Below, one piece after another: positions 36,408 through 45,006 of a stretch of DNA of 64,000 nt (position 1 is the first letter of the stretch; the number at the start of each line of letters is the position of its first letter). The notes beneath the pieces were generated by a model, which saw only the letters and a list, made by a program, of their open reading frames with translations, searched no databases and was not told the DNA's origin. The stretch comes from Celeribacter baekdonensis (GTDB lineage Bacteria > Pseudomonadota > Alphaproteobacteria > Rhodobacterales > Rhodobacteraceae): NCBI RefSeq assembly GCF_003047105.1, contig NZ_CP028475.1, positions 992,001 through 1,056,000 on the forward strand, written 5' to 3'. A program made the position numbers and the translations under genes.

Positions 36408-36965
36408 TCAGTCGAGTTTGCGCAGATAGGTCCAGGTTGGGACCAAGGTGTTGCGCGCGACAGAAAAGGTTTCCGCATCGCCGATATATGCAAAGCCAGC
36501 GGCGGTCACGACCCGAGCCGAGGCTGGGTTGTCCTGAAAAATCTCGGCAAACATGGTTTTGGAGCCGAGCGGGTTGGCCGCCACCAGTGCGCCCAAGGCC
36601 ATGCGCGCCAATCCAGTGCCCCAAAAGGACGGTGCGACCCAAAAGGCCACTTCGGATTGATCGCGTCCGAGCGGCTTGAGGGAAATCACCCCCAAAACTT
36701 CGGACAACTCATGGTCGGAGCCATCAAGCACCCACACTTTTTCCTCAGTGCCCGGTTTGAGCGCACGGGCCACGAAGGCCTCTGTGGCGCCGGGCGGCAA
36801 AGGATGTGGCAACGAGCGGGAATTGCGCGCCACGCGCACGTCCCCTGCATACATCGACAAAAGCCCCGCATCCGAGCGGCGCGGCGGGCGCAAGACAAAC
36901 CGCTCCGTTTCAATCACTGCCTGTGTATCAGCCTCAACCGCGTTTTTCACGATCTCCATATTCAT
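36408..36965 (-). CDS. GNAT-family N-acetyltransferase
   Basis: A 185-residue acetyltransferase: ETERFVLRPPRRSDAGLLSM, and acetyl-CoA loop FWVAPSFWGTGLARMALGAL. ATG 36965 is used because AGGAGG lies 7 nt upstream; the frame continues upstream to 37082 without such a site. It pairs with the neighbouring acetyltransferase between the L27 gene and obgE, a common arrangement in Rhodobacteraceae. Ribosomal protein acetylation would be plausible but is not shown. Confidence 0.8.
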   Translation of the reverse strand: MNMEIVKNAVEADTQAVIETERFVLRPPRRSDAGLLSMYAGDVRVARNSRSLPHPLPPGATEAFVARALKPGTEEKVWVLDGSDHELSEVLGVISLKPLGRDQSEVAFWVAPSFWGTGLARMALGALVAANPLGSKTMFAEIFQDNPASARVVTAAGFAYIGDAETFSVARNTLVPTWTYLRKLD

Positions 36966-37166
36966 CTCTCTTCCTCCTGAAAGAGCTGGATTCTTATTAA
37001 TCCGATATAAGCACCTTTTCCTCCCCGAAAAGGCCCCTTTGAAAACCCCCATCCCGGGGAAGCGGCAAGGTACACAGCACATACGACAGCAATATTAACG
37101 CTGACTTAGCCAAACTGGCCCTACACCGCTTTTTGCGCTGATCCCGCCAAATCACGCGGCATCATG

Positions 37167-37205
37167 CAAAAGGGGACCGGCTGCGCCGATCCCCTTGATT
37201 TTTTC
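37167..37205. terminator. Hairpin downstream of rpmA
   Basis: AAAAGGGGACCGGC-TGC-GCCGATCCCCTT followed by GATTTTTT on the plus strand, and TTTTGC after the stem on the minus strand. It lies 19 nt after the rpmA stop and probably ends the rplU-rpmA transcript or attenuates read-through to the acetyltransferase genes. Confidence 0.75.
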
Positions 37206-37223
37206 AAATCCGTATCGGACGGC

Positions 37224-37493
37224 TTATTCAGCGGCCTCCGCCACTGGAAGAACCGATACAAAAGTGCGTTTTTTCAGGCCTTTGTGAAAGGTCACTTTGC
37301 CATCAGTCGTCGCAAAGATGGTGTGATCTTTGCCAAGACCCACGCCTTCGCCCGGCCAAAATTTGGTGCCGCGCTGACGCACGATGATGTTGCCCGAAAT
37401 GGCCTCTTGGCCACCGTAAAGTTTGACGCCGAGACGGCGGCCAGCTGAGTCGCGACCGTTACGGGACGAACCGCCTGCTTTTTTATGTGCCAT
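37224..37493 (-). CDS. rpmA: 50S ribosomal protein L27
   Basis: An 89-residue protein starting [20 protein letters not shown] after Met, with the conserved [20 protein letters not shown] and [18 protein letters not shown]. The N-terminal tail reaches toward the peptidyl transferase centre. It follows rplU after 22 nt, the usual pair. Confidence 0.97.
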   Translation of the reverse strand: MAHKKAGGSSRNGRDSAGRRLGVKLYGGQEAISGNIIVRQRGTKFWPGEGVGLGKDHTIFATTDGKVTFHKGLKKRTFVSVLPVAEAAE

Positions 37494-37515
37494 GGTGTTC
37501 TCTCCTTAACTACGC

Positions 37516-38100
37516 TTACTTCGCCAGTTCTTTGGCTTGTTCAACCCACTCGGGTTTGACTTTGACGGCGTCGAAGGTTTCGACGTCTACAGAAGCCAAC
37601 TGAGCGAAAGTGGTGATGCCTGCTTCGACCAATTTCTTGGCTGCAGCGGGGCCGACACCGGTGATGGTGGTCAGATCGTCAGCGCCTGCAGCGGGAGCAG
37701 CAGCTTTCGCGGCTTTCTTCGGAGCAGCCGCTTCGACAGCGGTTTTCGGAGCAGAACCTGCGCCGATCGCCGCTTTGACGCCCGTTGCATCCGCACCAGC
37801 TTCCAAAATGTCGGTGATGCGCAGCAGGGTCAGTTGCTGACGGTGGCCTTTTTTACGCTGCGACGAGTGCTTACGACGACGCTTGACGTAGTGGATGAGT
37901 TTCTCACCCTTGATTTGGTCGATGACTTCGGCTTGCACGCCGGCGCCTGCCACGAGGGGCGCGCCGATGGTGGAGCCAACCATCAAAATCTCGTTGAACT
38001 GGATTTTTTCACCAGCTGCGGCCGCAAGTTTCTCAACGCGCAAAACGTCACCGCTTTGCACTTTGTATTGCTTGCCACCAGTCTTCAGAACCGCAAACAT
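37516..38100 (-). CDS. rplU: 50S ribosomal protein L21 with a C-terminal helix-hairpin-helix extension
   Basis: A 194-residue protein, nearly twice the usual L21 length (about 103). Residues 1-103 are L21 (MFAVLKTGGKQYKVQSGDVL, then HYVKRRRKHSSQRKKGHRQQ). An Ala/Lys-rich linker follows, then a helix-hairpin-helix-like domain (DDLTTITGVGPAAAKKLVEA, GITTFAQLASVD). ATG 38100 is the normal L21 start; longer upstream frames to 38202 are not. The extension occurs in related Rhodobacteraceae as far as I recall; its role is unknown. Confidence 0.93.
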   Translation of the reverse strand: MFAVLKTGGKQYKVQSGDVLRVEKLAAAAGEKIQFNEILMVGSTIGAPLVAGAGVQAEVIDQIKGEKLIHYVKRRRKHSSQRKKGHRQQLTLLRITDILEAGADATGVKAAIGAGSAPKTAVEAAAPKKAAKAAAPAAGADDLTTITGVGPAAAKKLVEAGITTFAQLASVDVETFDAVKVKPEWVEQAKELAK

Positions 38101-38376
38101 GCAGTTATCCTTTCGATATACCCGCGTTTTGTGGCCCCGAGGCAAATCCCCGACGTTCATGCCGTCAAACAGCGCGCCCCTTGTTGGGGTCGAGATTGTC
38201 ATTTTGCCAATTTGAACCTGATTTCACATCGTTTTAAAAAGACGTGAGGCCCAAAAGACATCACCCGGTCGCACCTTGTGGTCCGCCGGGTGGCGCGTGT
38301 ATCGGGAATCGTGGCTCAAAAGTCAAGGCCGGATTAGCGGCATCGTCGCCCACACCGGCCTTGCGCGCGCTTAACC

Positions 38377-39267
38377 TTAAAGTTGCTCACCATCATACAT
38401 TTGCATCAGCATCGAGGTCCCTGCCCCAAGCCCACGCGACAGGTCCGCATAAACCGCATCAAAGGCCGCGAACAGGGCAAAGTTCAACTGCCGCCCTGCC
38501 TCACTGCGCGAAAACTCGACATAGCGCGCAAACTCTTCGTCACTCAAGGAATCATAGGCCAGCGTCGAAAACCCATAGACCCATTCGGACACGTCGGCCC
38601 GCACTTCGGGCTCCGTCGACCAAATCTCACGCATCAGGTCGCTTTCGCTCATCACATCTGAACCTGTCATGGTCCAAAGCCCGCGGTAATAGGCGATATC
38701 GCTGTTCATCGCGCCCACCACGTTCATTTCTACCAAATCATTGGTCTGCACATAGTCTTCAATCAGCTTGGCGCGTTTGGTGCCGGGATCAAGCGCCGCC
38801 CAAGCCTCACCTGCGGCGGCCTGCGCCGCATCCCCGGTCATCGCTTTACGCGTGTCGAGTTCAAGCTGCGCAATAGTTTGGCCCAAATCGGTGGTGTAAA
38901 ACGCCACCATAGGGGTCAAATCTGCGCCCTCAAGCGCCTTGCTCATTTCCGACCGAAACGCCGTTGCCATGGTTTCAGGGTCATACAACCGATCAAGCAT
39001 GTTTTGCCACGCGGGTTTGGGCACACCATAGCCCGCCTCAACGAAATCATCGACCATGCCGCGACCTTCGTCACATAACACCTTTGAGACGTCGGGAAAC
39101 AACAGGACCTGCAACAGCGCCTCGATATCCGCGTCCTGCGCCCCGCTTTCCGCCTGGGCCGCATAGGGAACAGACAGTGCCATCGTGACCGCCATCATCG
39201 CGGTCGCAACAAAAGTCATCGCTCGTGTGAGCCAGGCCCCGCGAAAGCTGCGCGCATGTTCGATCAT
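38377..39267 (-). CDS. Exported DUF2059-type protein
   Basis: A 296-residue protein with a signal peptide (TFVATAMMAVTMALSVPYAA, then QAES). The C-terminal part (EFARYVEFSRSEAGRQLNFA) has the DUF2059 pattern (F..S..G..), and the middle (LTPMVAFYTTDLGQTIAQLE) a second copy of it. It is probably periplasmic. ATG 39267 is preceded by AAAGGG. It lies alone between rplU and tRNA-Ser; function unknown. Confidence 0.7.
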   Translation of the reverse strand: MIEHARSFRGAWLTRAMTFVATAMMAVTMALSVPYAAQAESGAQDADIEALLQVLLFPDVSKVLCDEGRGMVDDFVEAGYGVPKPAWQNMLDRLYDPETMATAFRSEMSKALEGADLTPMVAFYTTDLGQTIAQLELDTRKAMTGDAAQAAAGEAWAALDPGTKRAKLIEDYVQTNDLVEMNVVGAMNSDIAYYRGLWTMTGSDVMSESDLMREIWSTEPEVRADVSEWVYGFSTLAYDSLSDEEFARYVEFSRSEAGRQLNFALFAAFDAVYADLSRGLGAGTSMLMQMYDGEQL

Positions 39268-39508
39268 TACATCCCTTTCCAAAGCGGTCTATGGCCACAC
39301 ATCAGGACACCATATCTCCGTCTTGCCCCATTGTTTTAAAGCCAATTCAGTTACCGAATGGTAAGCAGACACAAAGGTTTTTGCCAAGTCATCAAAGTGT
39401 TTTTGACCACAAAGGCGGAATTTAGCGCAGCTTTGGCAAAAAGAATGTCACGAAAGGGCTTGCGCCGCCCTCACAGCCCCGCTAAATCACCCGCCACCAG
39501 ACCCCCGC

Positions 39509-39598
39509 GGAGAGGTGCCGGAGTGGTCGAACGGGGCGGTCTCGAAAACCGTTGTCCCTTTACGGGGACCCAGGGTTCGAATCCCTGTCTCTCCGCCA
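39509..39598 (+). tRNA. tRNA-Ser (anticodon CGA)
   Basis: A 90-nt tRNA with the long variable arm of serine tRNAs (TTGTCCCTTTACGGGGACCC region). The acceptor stem is GGAGAGG/CTCTCC-type, the anticodon loop CTCGAAA (anticodon CGA, reading UCG), the T-arm GGGTTCGAATCCC, and CCA is encoded. A capsid-gene remnant follows within 0.8 kb, so this tRNA may have been a phage integration site. Confidence 0.95.
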
Positions 39599-39817
39599 CA
39601 ATCCCCTTTAAGTTATTGTTTTTTGCCACATATATCTGGGGTCGATTGTCACTTTGCATGTTCTACTACATGTCGCGGGATTGGCTGGATCAGGCCGATT
39701 GGTAGCCCGACGACAGCGAACAACCTCACGCATTCGTGAACTCGACAGTTACCCTTCGGCCTCGCCGCGTAGCATAGTGCGGGCAAGACATGTCAGGATT
39801 TGAGGGATAAGCGCTGC
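39599..39817. other. No gene seen
   Basis: About 220 bases after tRNA-Ser without a recognisable gene. No second copy of the tRNA 3' end was found here, so no clear att site can be marked. Confidence 0.4.
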
Positions 39818-40033
39818 ATGGGGAAGCTCGAAAAGGAACTTGAAGATTTGGTCGGGTTTGTCGGCAGCGGTGGCGGCTTTGGATCACCGGACGCCGCAGA
39901 ACAACACCAACGCGAAATTGATCTTCTCAAATTCAAGATCACAAGACGCGACAATTTTAAGCTCGCAATCATCAGCGCAATCATCGGCGCATTGGTGGGC
40001 GCTGGCGTTACAGCGGTTAGCCAATTTTTTTGA
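39818..40033 (+). CDS. Small single-span membrane protein, unknown
   Basis: A 71-residue protein: an acidic N-terminus (MGKLEKELEDLVGF), a glycine-rich loop (GSGGGFGSPD), a charged helix and a C-terminal hydrophobic span (LAIISAIIGALVGAGVTAVS). GAGGGA lies 12-17 nt upstream. It sits between tRNA-Ser and the capsid remnant, so it may be a leftover of the same mobile element. No family is recognised. Confidence 0.5.
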   Translation: MGKLEKELEDLVGFVGSGGGFGSPDAAEQHQREIDLLKFKITRRDNFKLAIISAIIGALVGAGVTAVSQFF

Positions 40034-40095
40034 CGAAAAAAAGCCCCAGCGCTTCGCAGCAACCGGACAGCAGTTCTCAATTGGTCCTTGAGATT

Positions 40096-40443
40096 TCAGA
40101 ACCAGTTTTCAGGGATACCCACACTCAAGCGCTCGGCGTCGGGATCAAGGCCCGCACCAGATTGCTTGAGTGCCTTGCGCGTGATCCGCATGTGAGCGCC
40201 CAAAGTTTGGTCAGCAGACAAGGTTTGGTCAGGAGACAAGGCGGCCTCTGCCGTGGTGAACGCCGTGCTGTCACCGATAGAACCGCCCTCAGTCACAGCC
40301 CAGCCCGCGACCGCGCCAGCCGTTGCCACCGGCCATGCGTCAGAACCTGGAGTGATGTTCACACTGGAAATGCCAAGTTTCGCAGCAACAGACGCCGGAA
40401 AGAGACGGCCAATAATCGGGCGGGTAAACTCCCCCTTGAACAT
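40096..40443 (-). pseudogene. Phage major capsid protein (HK97 type) fragment
   Basis: The 115 codons encode an internal part of an HK97-like capsid protein: RPIIGRLFPASVAAKLGISS, GSDAWPVATAGAVAGWAVTE, SADQTLGAHMRITRKALKQS. The pattern with W(V/L)TEGG and MRITRK(A/L)L(K/R)QS is typical of the family. The fragment stops soon after KQS in unrelated residues (DAERLSVGIPENWF) and lacks the N-terminal scaffold part. No other phage gene is present. It is probably a prophage remnant left near tRNA-Ser. Confidence 0.75.
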
Positions 40444-40457
40444 GAACCAATTTGCAC

Positions 40458-40490
40458 AGATTTGGGCGAGGTATGCCCCCGCCCAAATCT
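40458..40490 (-). terminator. Hairpin after rtcB
   Basis: AGATTTGGGCG-N11-CGCCCAAATCT, perfect 11-bp arms, 4 nt after the rtcB stop. There is no T run on the minus strand, so it may act as a terminator assisted by Rho or as a 3'-end stabiliser. Confidence 0.6.
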
Positions 40491-40494
40491 AATT

Positions 40495-41910
40495 TCAACG
40501 CCGCCCCTTTTTGCGCGTCAACCAAAACGGCGGTACATCTCCGGCCATGACGCAGCCATAGGGGTCGATGTAATCCTCAATCTCGGCCAGACCATACTCC
40601 TTGATTTGATCCACAACCGAGGCCGCATCTTTATAGCCCGACGGCAATTCTGACGCGTCGATCCCGCCCGCATGAAAGCGAATATCAAGGCCAGCCGTCT
40701 CAACGCCCAACCGCGCCTCGGGGGTCATTTCTCCCATCCGGCGGCGATGCTCGGAGCGTGAAAAGTTACGCCCTGCGCCATGCGGGCTAAAGCCAAGCGC
40801 ATGATCTGCGTCCAACCCACGCACGACCAACACAGGCTCGGCCATGTTGAGCGGGATGAGCGTCAACCCGGTGGCATCCGGCGCATAGTGATCCCAGGCC
40901 GGGGTTGCCCCCTTACCATGATAGTAAAGATCACCGCGTTTGAAGACGAAGTTATGTTCGTTCCAAATGCGCGCCCCCGCCCCGCTCACATGCGCGACCT
41001 CAATGGTCGCTTGATGCAGCGCGTTGTGGTTGGCCTTGGTCCATTTACGGATCAGTTGCAGCGCCTGCCAATAGGCTTGTCCCTCGGCGCTGTCCGCTGG
41101 AATCCAAGCGTTTTGCTTGAGGGTCTCGGGCGAAAGTGTCTTGCGAAACTTTTGTGCCACCTCCATCCCAAGCTTATACAACACCGCCCCCGGACCTCGC
41201 GATCCGTGATGGGTGACCATCGCCACACGCCCGGTTTTGCGCGACCGCCCGACGAACAAAAAGTGGTTCCCATCCCCCTGCGTGCCCATATGTTCCTGTG
41301 CCATGCGCAGGATTTTCGGATGGTTCAGAAACGGGTTTTCGCGAAACGCGTCGAGCAATTTGAGCGACGTGGTAAACCGCGCACCGTTGTGCCGACCGCC
41401 CGGGCCAAAATGGGTCACCGATTGCGCGGCATCAAGCACCGCCTTCGGGTCCACCTCGCCCAGATCGCTCATCATCACCGAACAACAAATATCCGCCGAA
41501 TGCATCCCCGGATGGATGGCGTTTTTCGCCGCCACCACGCCGCCGACAGGAATGGTGCCAACCGAGCCCGCCGGACAGGCATCCGGCATGACCGATCCAC
41601 TCACCACGGTCGGGGTTTGCATCAAGACCTCCATCGTTTCGCGCACTTTTGCCACGTTGTCTTCTTCGTCCGGGGTCTGGGCGCGAATGTTTTCATAAAA
41701 CGCCACAGCGCCTTTCGGACGCAACGGCAGGGCTGGCACAATTTTTGGCTTCTCCGCCTCAAGCTCCTGACGGATCTCTTCGGGCAACGCTCCAGCCGCC
41801 TGCATCTCGTTGGCCCGCGCCAAAAGGGCGGGAAACTGCGCGCCCGGCACATGGCCCCAATCAATCAACTCTGCGCCTGAAATTGCGGTCAGGGTTATCT
41901 CTTTGGTCAT
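40495..41910 (-). CDS. rtcB: RNA-splicing ligase RtcB
   Basis: A 471-residue RNA ligase. Metal and GMP-binding motifs are visible: GVVAAKNAIHPGMHSADICC (Cys and His ligands), EHMGTQGDGNHFLFVG, MVTHHGSRGPG and the GMP-linked histidine in GFSPHGAGRNFSRSEH. RtcB joins 2',3'-cyclic phosphate and 5'-OH RNA ends. It lies 4 nt downstream of a HEAT-like gene and opposite rtcR, the sigma-54 activator of rtc operons. No rtcA is in the window. Confidence 0.94.
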   Translation of the reverse strand: MTKEITLTAISGAELIDWGHVPGAQFPALLARANEMQAAGALPEEIRQELEAEKPKIVPALPLRPKGAVAFYENIRAQTPDEEDNVAKVRETMEVLMQTPTVVSGSVMPDACPAGSVGTIPVGGVVAAKNAIHPGMHSADICCSVMMSDLGEVDPKAVLDAAQSVTHFGPGGRHNGARFTTSLKLLDAFRENPFLNHPKILRMAQEHMGTQGDGNHFLFVGRSRKTGRVAMVTHHGSRGPGAVLYKLGMEVAQKFRKTLSPETLKQNAWIPADSAEGQAYWQALQLIRKWTKANHNALHQATIEVAHVSGAGARIWNEHNFVFKRGDLYYHGKGATPAWDHYAPDATGLTLIPLNMAEPVLVVRGLDADHALGFSPHGAGRNFSRSEHRRRMGEMTPEARLGVETAGLDIRFHAGGIDASELPSGYKDAASVVDQIKEYGLAEIEDYIDPYGCVMAGDVPPFWLTRKKGRR

Positions 41911-41914
41911 TGTC

Positions 41915-42919
41915 TTATCCTGTTCTTAAAGTCTTTGGGTCGGCCCATTTGCGGGCCATAAATTCCATCCGGCGACGCACCGAAGGCGTGCGATCAGCTT
42001 TGAGCGCCTCAACCAATTCGGGGACCACATTCGGCCCGAGCCGGATCAACGCATCGGCGGCAAGTCTGCGCAAAAGGGCCCATCGGCTTTGCCCCGCCAC
42101 CCAAAGAATGGCGTCTCGTTGCTCAGAGGCCACCATGAGCCGCCAGGTTTCAAACACCGGCACGCACCGTGACAGCCCCTGCGGCTTACAAATCCACTCC
42201 CTGCGGCGCCCGATTTGCCAACGCGCCTCTGCGCTCAAAAGCACCTCTGTGGCGACGGCGCGCACCTGCAAGGACCGCGCCTGTGTCGCCAGCCGAAACA
42301 GCAACGGGTCCAGCGCGTCCGAGCACAATTCCGCCCGCATGATCCGCGCCAAAGGACCACGATCCGCCTCGATCAAAACCGAAACAACCGCCTCCGCCCA
42401 GTCCGGGTGTTGCCGCATCGCAATCAGTGCCGCGCCGGAACTGCGTCCCCACTGGCCGGAGCGAAGCAAAACAAAGGGGACAAGCTGACGCAGATCCTTC
42501 TCGGACAGGCCGGGCAGTGCAGCGTCGAGTTTGCGCTGGGCGGTCGCACGCACCTGCGGCACCCAGTCGTTGGTGCGCATCATCACAAACATCACCATCG
42601 CCAAATCACCACTCTGCGGCGTCATACACCGCACCGCCTGTTCGCGCAGATGCCCGTCAGAGGCCGTCGAAACCAAAAGCGGGGCAATCTGTGCGGCGGA
42701 CTGGGGCAGCTTTCTTGCAGGCTCCCGCCACGCCACATCGCGCAATGCGTTTCCCAGCGTGCGCTCCGCAATCATCAACGCCTCCGGCGTCAATCGAGAC
42801 AGGCGTCTCTCAAGCTGCGCGATTGCGATGTGATGAACACCGCCAATGCCGCACCGCCCATTATAGAGCGCCTCGGCCGCCATCACGGCCAGTTCATACA
42901 ATGTTACGTCATCGGTCAT
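41915..42919 (-). CDS. HEAT-repeat-like protein of the rtc operon
   Basis: A 334-residue all-helical protein with repeats of the type LLRRLAADALIRLGPNVVPE, LVEALKADRTPSVRRRMEFM and VRATAQRKLDAALPGLSEKD, consistent with HEAT/armadillo repeats. ATG 42919 is used since the preceding 59 codons of the frame run through a GC-rich hairpin and have little family character. It is encoded 4 nt before rtcB and probably acts with it, perhaps as an RNA or protein scaffold. No family-specific function is known to me. Confidence 0.7.
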   Translation of the reverse strand: MTDDVTLYELAVMAAEALYNGRCGIGGVHHIAIAQLERRLSRLTPEALMIAERTLGNALRDVAWREPARKLPQSAAQIAPLLVSTASDGHLREQAVRCMTPQSGDLAMVMFVMMRTNDWVPQVRATAQRKLDAALPGLSEKDLRQLVPFVLLRSGQWGRSSGAALIAMRQHPDWAEAVVSVLIEADRGPLARIMRAELCSDALDPLLFRLATQARSLQVRAVATEVLLSAEARWQIGRRREWICKPQGLSRCVPVFETWRLMVASEQRDAILWVAGQSRWALLRRLAADALIRLGPNVVPELVEALKADRTPSVRRRMEFMARKWADPKTLRTG

Positions 42920-42959
42920 CGCCTGTGCCTTTCGTGCCTGGCAGGTTGGGAAAAAGGGG

Positions 42960-42992
42960 CCGGGAGCACAGGGAATGGGCCCTTGCTCCCGG
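42960..42992 (-). promoter_or_regulatory. Strong hairpin in the leader of the HEAT-rtcB operon
   Basis: CCGGGAGCA and TGCTCCCGG are perfect 9-bp arms, with a smaller AGGG/CCCT stem inside. It lies 41 nt upstream of the HEAT gene start. It may be a leader RNA structure, possibly a target for repair or regulation. Function is inferred only. Confidence 0.5.
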
Positions 42993-43150
42993 CGATTTAC
43001 GGACACGGATTTGCCCGTTCTTCTCTCTTCACTCTTTCGGTGAGGCTTTTGTCGCATCACTATGCCTCTGTGCGTATAAAAAAGTGAAATACACATAATA
43101 TACTGTTTTTAAATGATTAAATCCTATTTTGACAAGACACACATAAACCT

Positions 43151-43172
43151 ATACGATATTTTTGTATCGTAT
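43151..43172 (+). promoter_or_regulatory. AT-rich inverted repeat upstream of rtcR
   Basis: ATACGATA-N6-TATCGTAT, 8-bp arms, ending 19 nt before the rtcR start. The position suggests an operator or leader hairpin in the rtcR/rtcB divergent promoter region. The whole 43.08-43.19 kb stretch is strikingly A+T rich. Confidence 0.5.
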
Positions 43173-43191
43173 TTTATATTTTAAGATCGTC

Positions 43192-44763
43192 ATGAGAAAC
43201 GTCGTCATCGGTTTCCTAGGCACAACACTTGATGCTGGGCGCAAACGGCATTGGAAACCATCGCCTTCACTGGTGAGTCATCCCGATTTCCCGGTGGACC
43301 GGTTCGAAATGCTCTACGATCATCATTTCAACCGGCTCGCTTTGGCGGTGAAACATGAGATCGAAGCGATCAGCCCGCAAACCGAGGTGGTGCTGCATCG
43401 CCTCGACCTTGTCGACCCTTGGGATTTCGAAGAAGTCTATGCCAAACTGTTCGATTTTGCCCGCGGCTACGGCTTTGACGAGGACCGTGAACAGTATCAC
43501 ATCCACCTGACCACCGGGACGCATGTGGCGCAAATTTGCTGGTTCCTCTTGGCCGAAAGCCGTCACGTTCCAGCGCAATTGGTGCAAACCGGACCACCAC
43601 GCGGCAACGATGCCACGCCCAAACTCGACGTTATCGACCTCGACCTGCGGCGCTACAATGCGCTGCAACATCGCTTTGACTTGATATCGCAGGAATATAG
43701 CGACCTGCTCAAAGGCGGTATCGCCACCAAAAATGCCGCCTATAACGGCTTGATTTCACAGATCGAACATGTGGCGGGCGCAACCCGTGCGCCGATTCTG
43801 TTGCTGGGCGAGACTGGCACCGGCAAAACCCAATTGGCCGAACGCATCCACAGTTTGAAACTGGATCGACGGATGATCAAAGGTCGGATGGTGCATGTGA
43901 ACTGTGCCACATTGGCCGGACCTGACGGGATCGCGATGCTGTTTGGCCAAAGACGTGGCTACACCGGGCAAGCCGGGTCCGAGCGCAACGGATTGCTGCG
44001 CGAGGCCGACGGTGGCGTGTTGTTTTTAGATGAGATCGACGAGCTTGGCCTGCGCGAACAGGCGGTGATCCTGCATGCGATCGAAACCGGGCGCTACTAT
44101 CCTCTGGGCTCCGATTACGAAGTGACGAGCCGGTTTCATGTCATCGCCGGGTCAAACCACGACCTACGAAAACGCGCCGCTGAGGGTCTGTTCCGCCAAG
44201 ATTTGCTCAGCCGCCTCACCGCATGGACCTTTGAATTGCCGCCCCTGCGACACAGGCGCGAGGACATCGAACCGAACCTGATGTTTGAACTGGCCCGCGC
44301 CGAGAAAGAGCTTGGCATGCGCTACGGGTTTAATTTGGATGCCCGCGAACGCTATTTGAAATTTGCCCGCGATCCGGCGACACCATGGTCCGGCAATTTC
44401 CGCGATTTTGGTGCTTCGGTGCGGCGGATGTGCATTTTCGCCGCCCGTGGCCGCATCACCCGCGCCATGGTTGAGGAAGAAATCCTGCGCCTGCGCGCGC
44501 TGTGGTCCGAAGCCACTGCCGATGCGGATCAGACCCTTCTGCACCCTCTGCTGGGCCGTCAGGCCGAGGCGATTGATCTGTTTGATCGCGCCCAACTGGC
44601 ACAGGTGATCCGCAGTTGCCGTCAAAGCGCAAGCCTCAGCGAGGCCGGGCGCACCCTGTTCTCGCAGTCCCGCAACCGACGCACCTCAACCAATGACGCT
44701 GACCGACTGCGCAAATACCTTGCAAAATATGGCCTCGATTGGGACGCCGCGCATGGCCTGTGA
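43192..44763 (+). CDS. rtcR: RtcR-like sigma-54-dependent activator with CARF-type sensor domain
   Basis: A 523-residue protein. Residues 1 to about 185 form the RtcR sensor domain (NVVIGFLGTTLD, HIHLTTGTHVAQICWFLLAE), a CARF-like fold thought to sense RNA ends. The AAA+ domain has Walker A GETGTGKTQ (about residue 205) and Walker B GGVLFLDEIDE, and a C-terminal helical part follows. The sigma-54 contact loop reads RRGYTGQAGSERNG instead of canonical GAFTGA. ATG 43192 matches the family start; upstream in-frame codons from 43162 lie in the inverted repeat. It is divergent from the HEAT-rtcB operon it presumably activates. Confidence 0.9.
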   Translation: MRNVVIGFLGTTLDAGRKRHWKPSPSLVSHPDFPVDRFEMLYDHHFNRLALAVKHEIEAISPQTEVVLHRLDLVDPWDFEEVYAKLFDFARGYGFDEDREQYHIHLTTGTHVAQICWFLLAESRHVPAQLVQTGPPRGNDATPKLDVIDLDLRRYNALQHRFDLISQEYSDLLKGGIATKNAAYNGLISQIEHVAGATRAPILLLGETGTGKTQLAERIHSLKLDRRMIKGRMVHVNCATLAGPDGIAMLFGQRRGYTGQAGSERNGLLREADGGVLFLDEIDELGLREQAVILHAIETGRYYPLGSDYEVTSRFHVIAGSNHDLRKRAAEGLFRQDLLSRLTAWTFELPPLRHRREDIEPNLMFELARAEKELGMRYGFNLDARERYLKFARDPATPWSGNFRDFGASVRRMCIFAARGRITRAMVEEEILRLRALWSEATADADQTLLHPLLGRQAEAIDLFDRAQLAQVIRSCRQSASLSEAGRTLFSQSRNRRTSTNDADRLRKYLAKYGLDWDAAHGL

Positions 44764-45006
44764 GGGGATTTGCCGCTCTCCATCAGCCTCAAAGGGGTAT
44801 CCTGAGGTTGAGCCGTCACGTTGCGCCAGTCTTGCCCCAAAGCCCCCACTGGGCCATTGGCCCCGCCGAAAGGGCGTTCTTCAAAGCTCCGGCGGAGATC
44901 AAAATGTAAGGGTCCGGTCGGCTCAGATGAAACCACCCCACCTCAACAGGGCCTTCCACGACCAGATCGCCAATCCATCGCCAATCCCAAGAGCCTCGAC
45001 AACGCG

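Noticed and set aside
43040..43080. Sigma-54-like motif AGGCATAGTGATGC before the HEAT-rtcB operon
   Set aside because: The GG-GC spacing is 9 instead of 10 and the boxes are poor, so I do not call a promoter.
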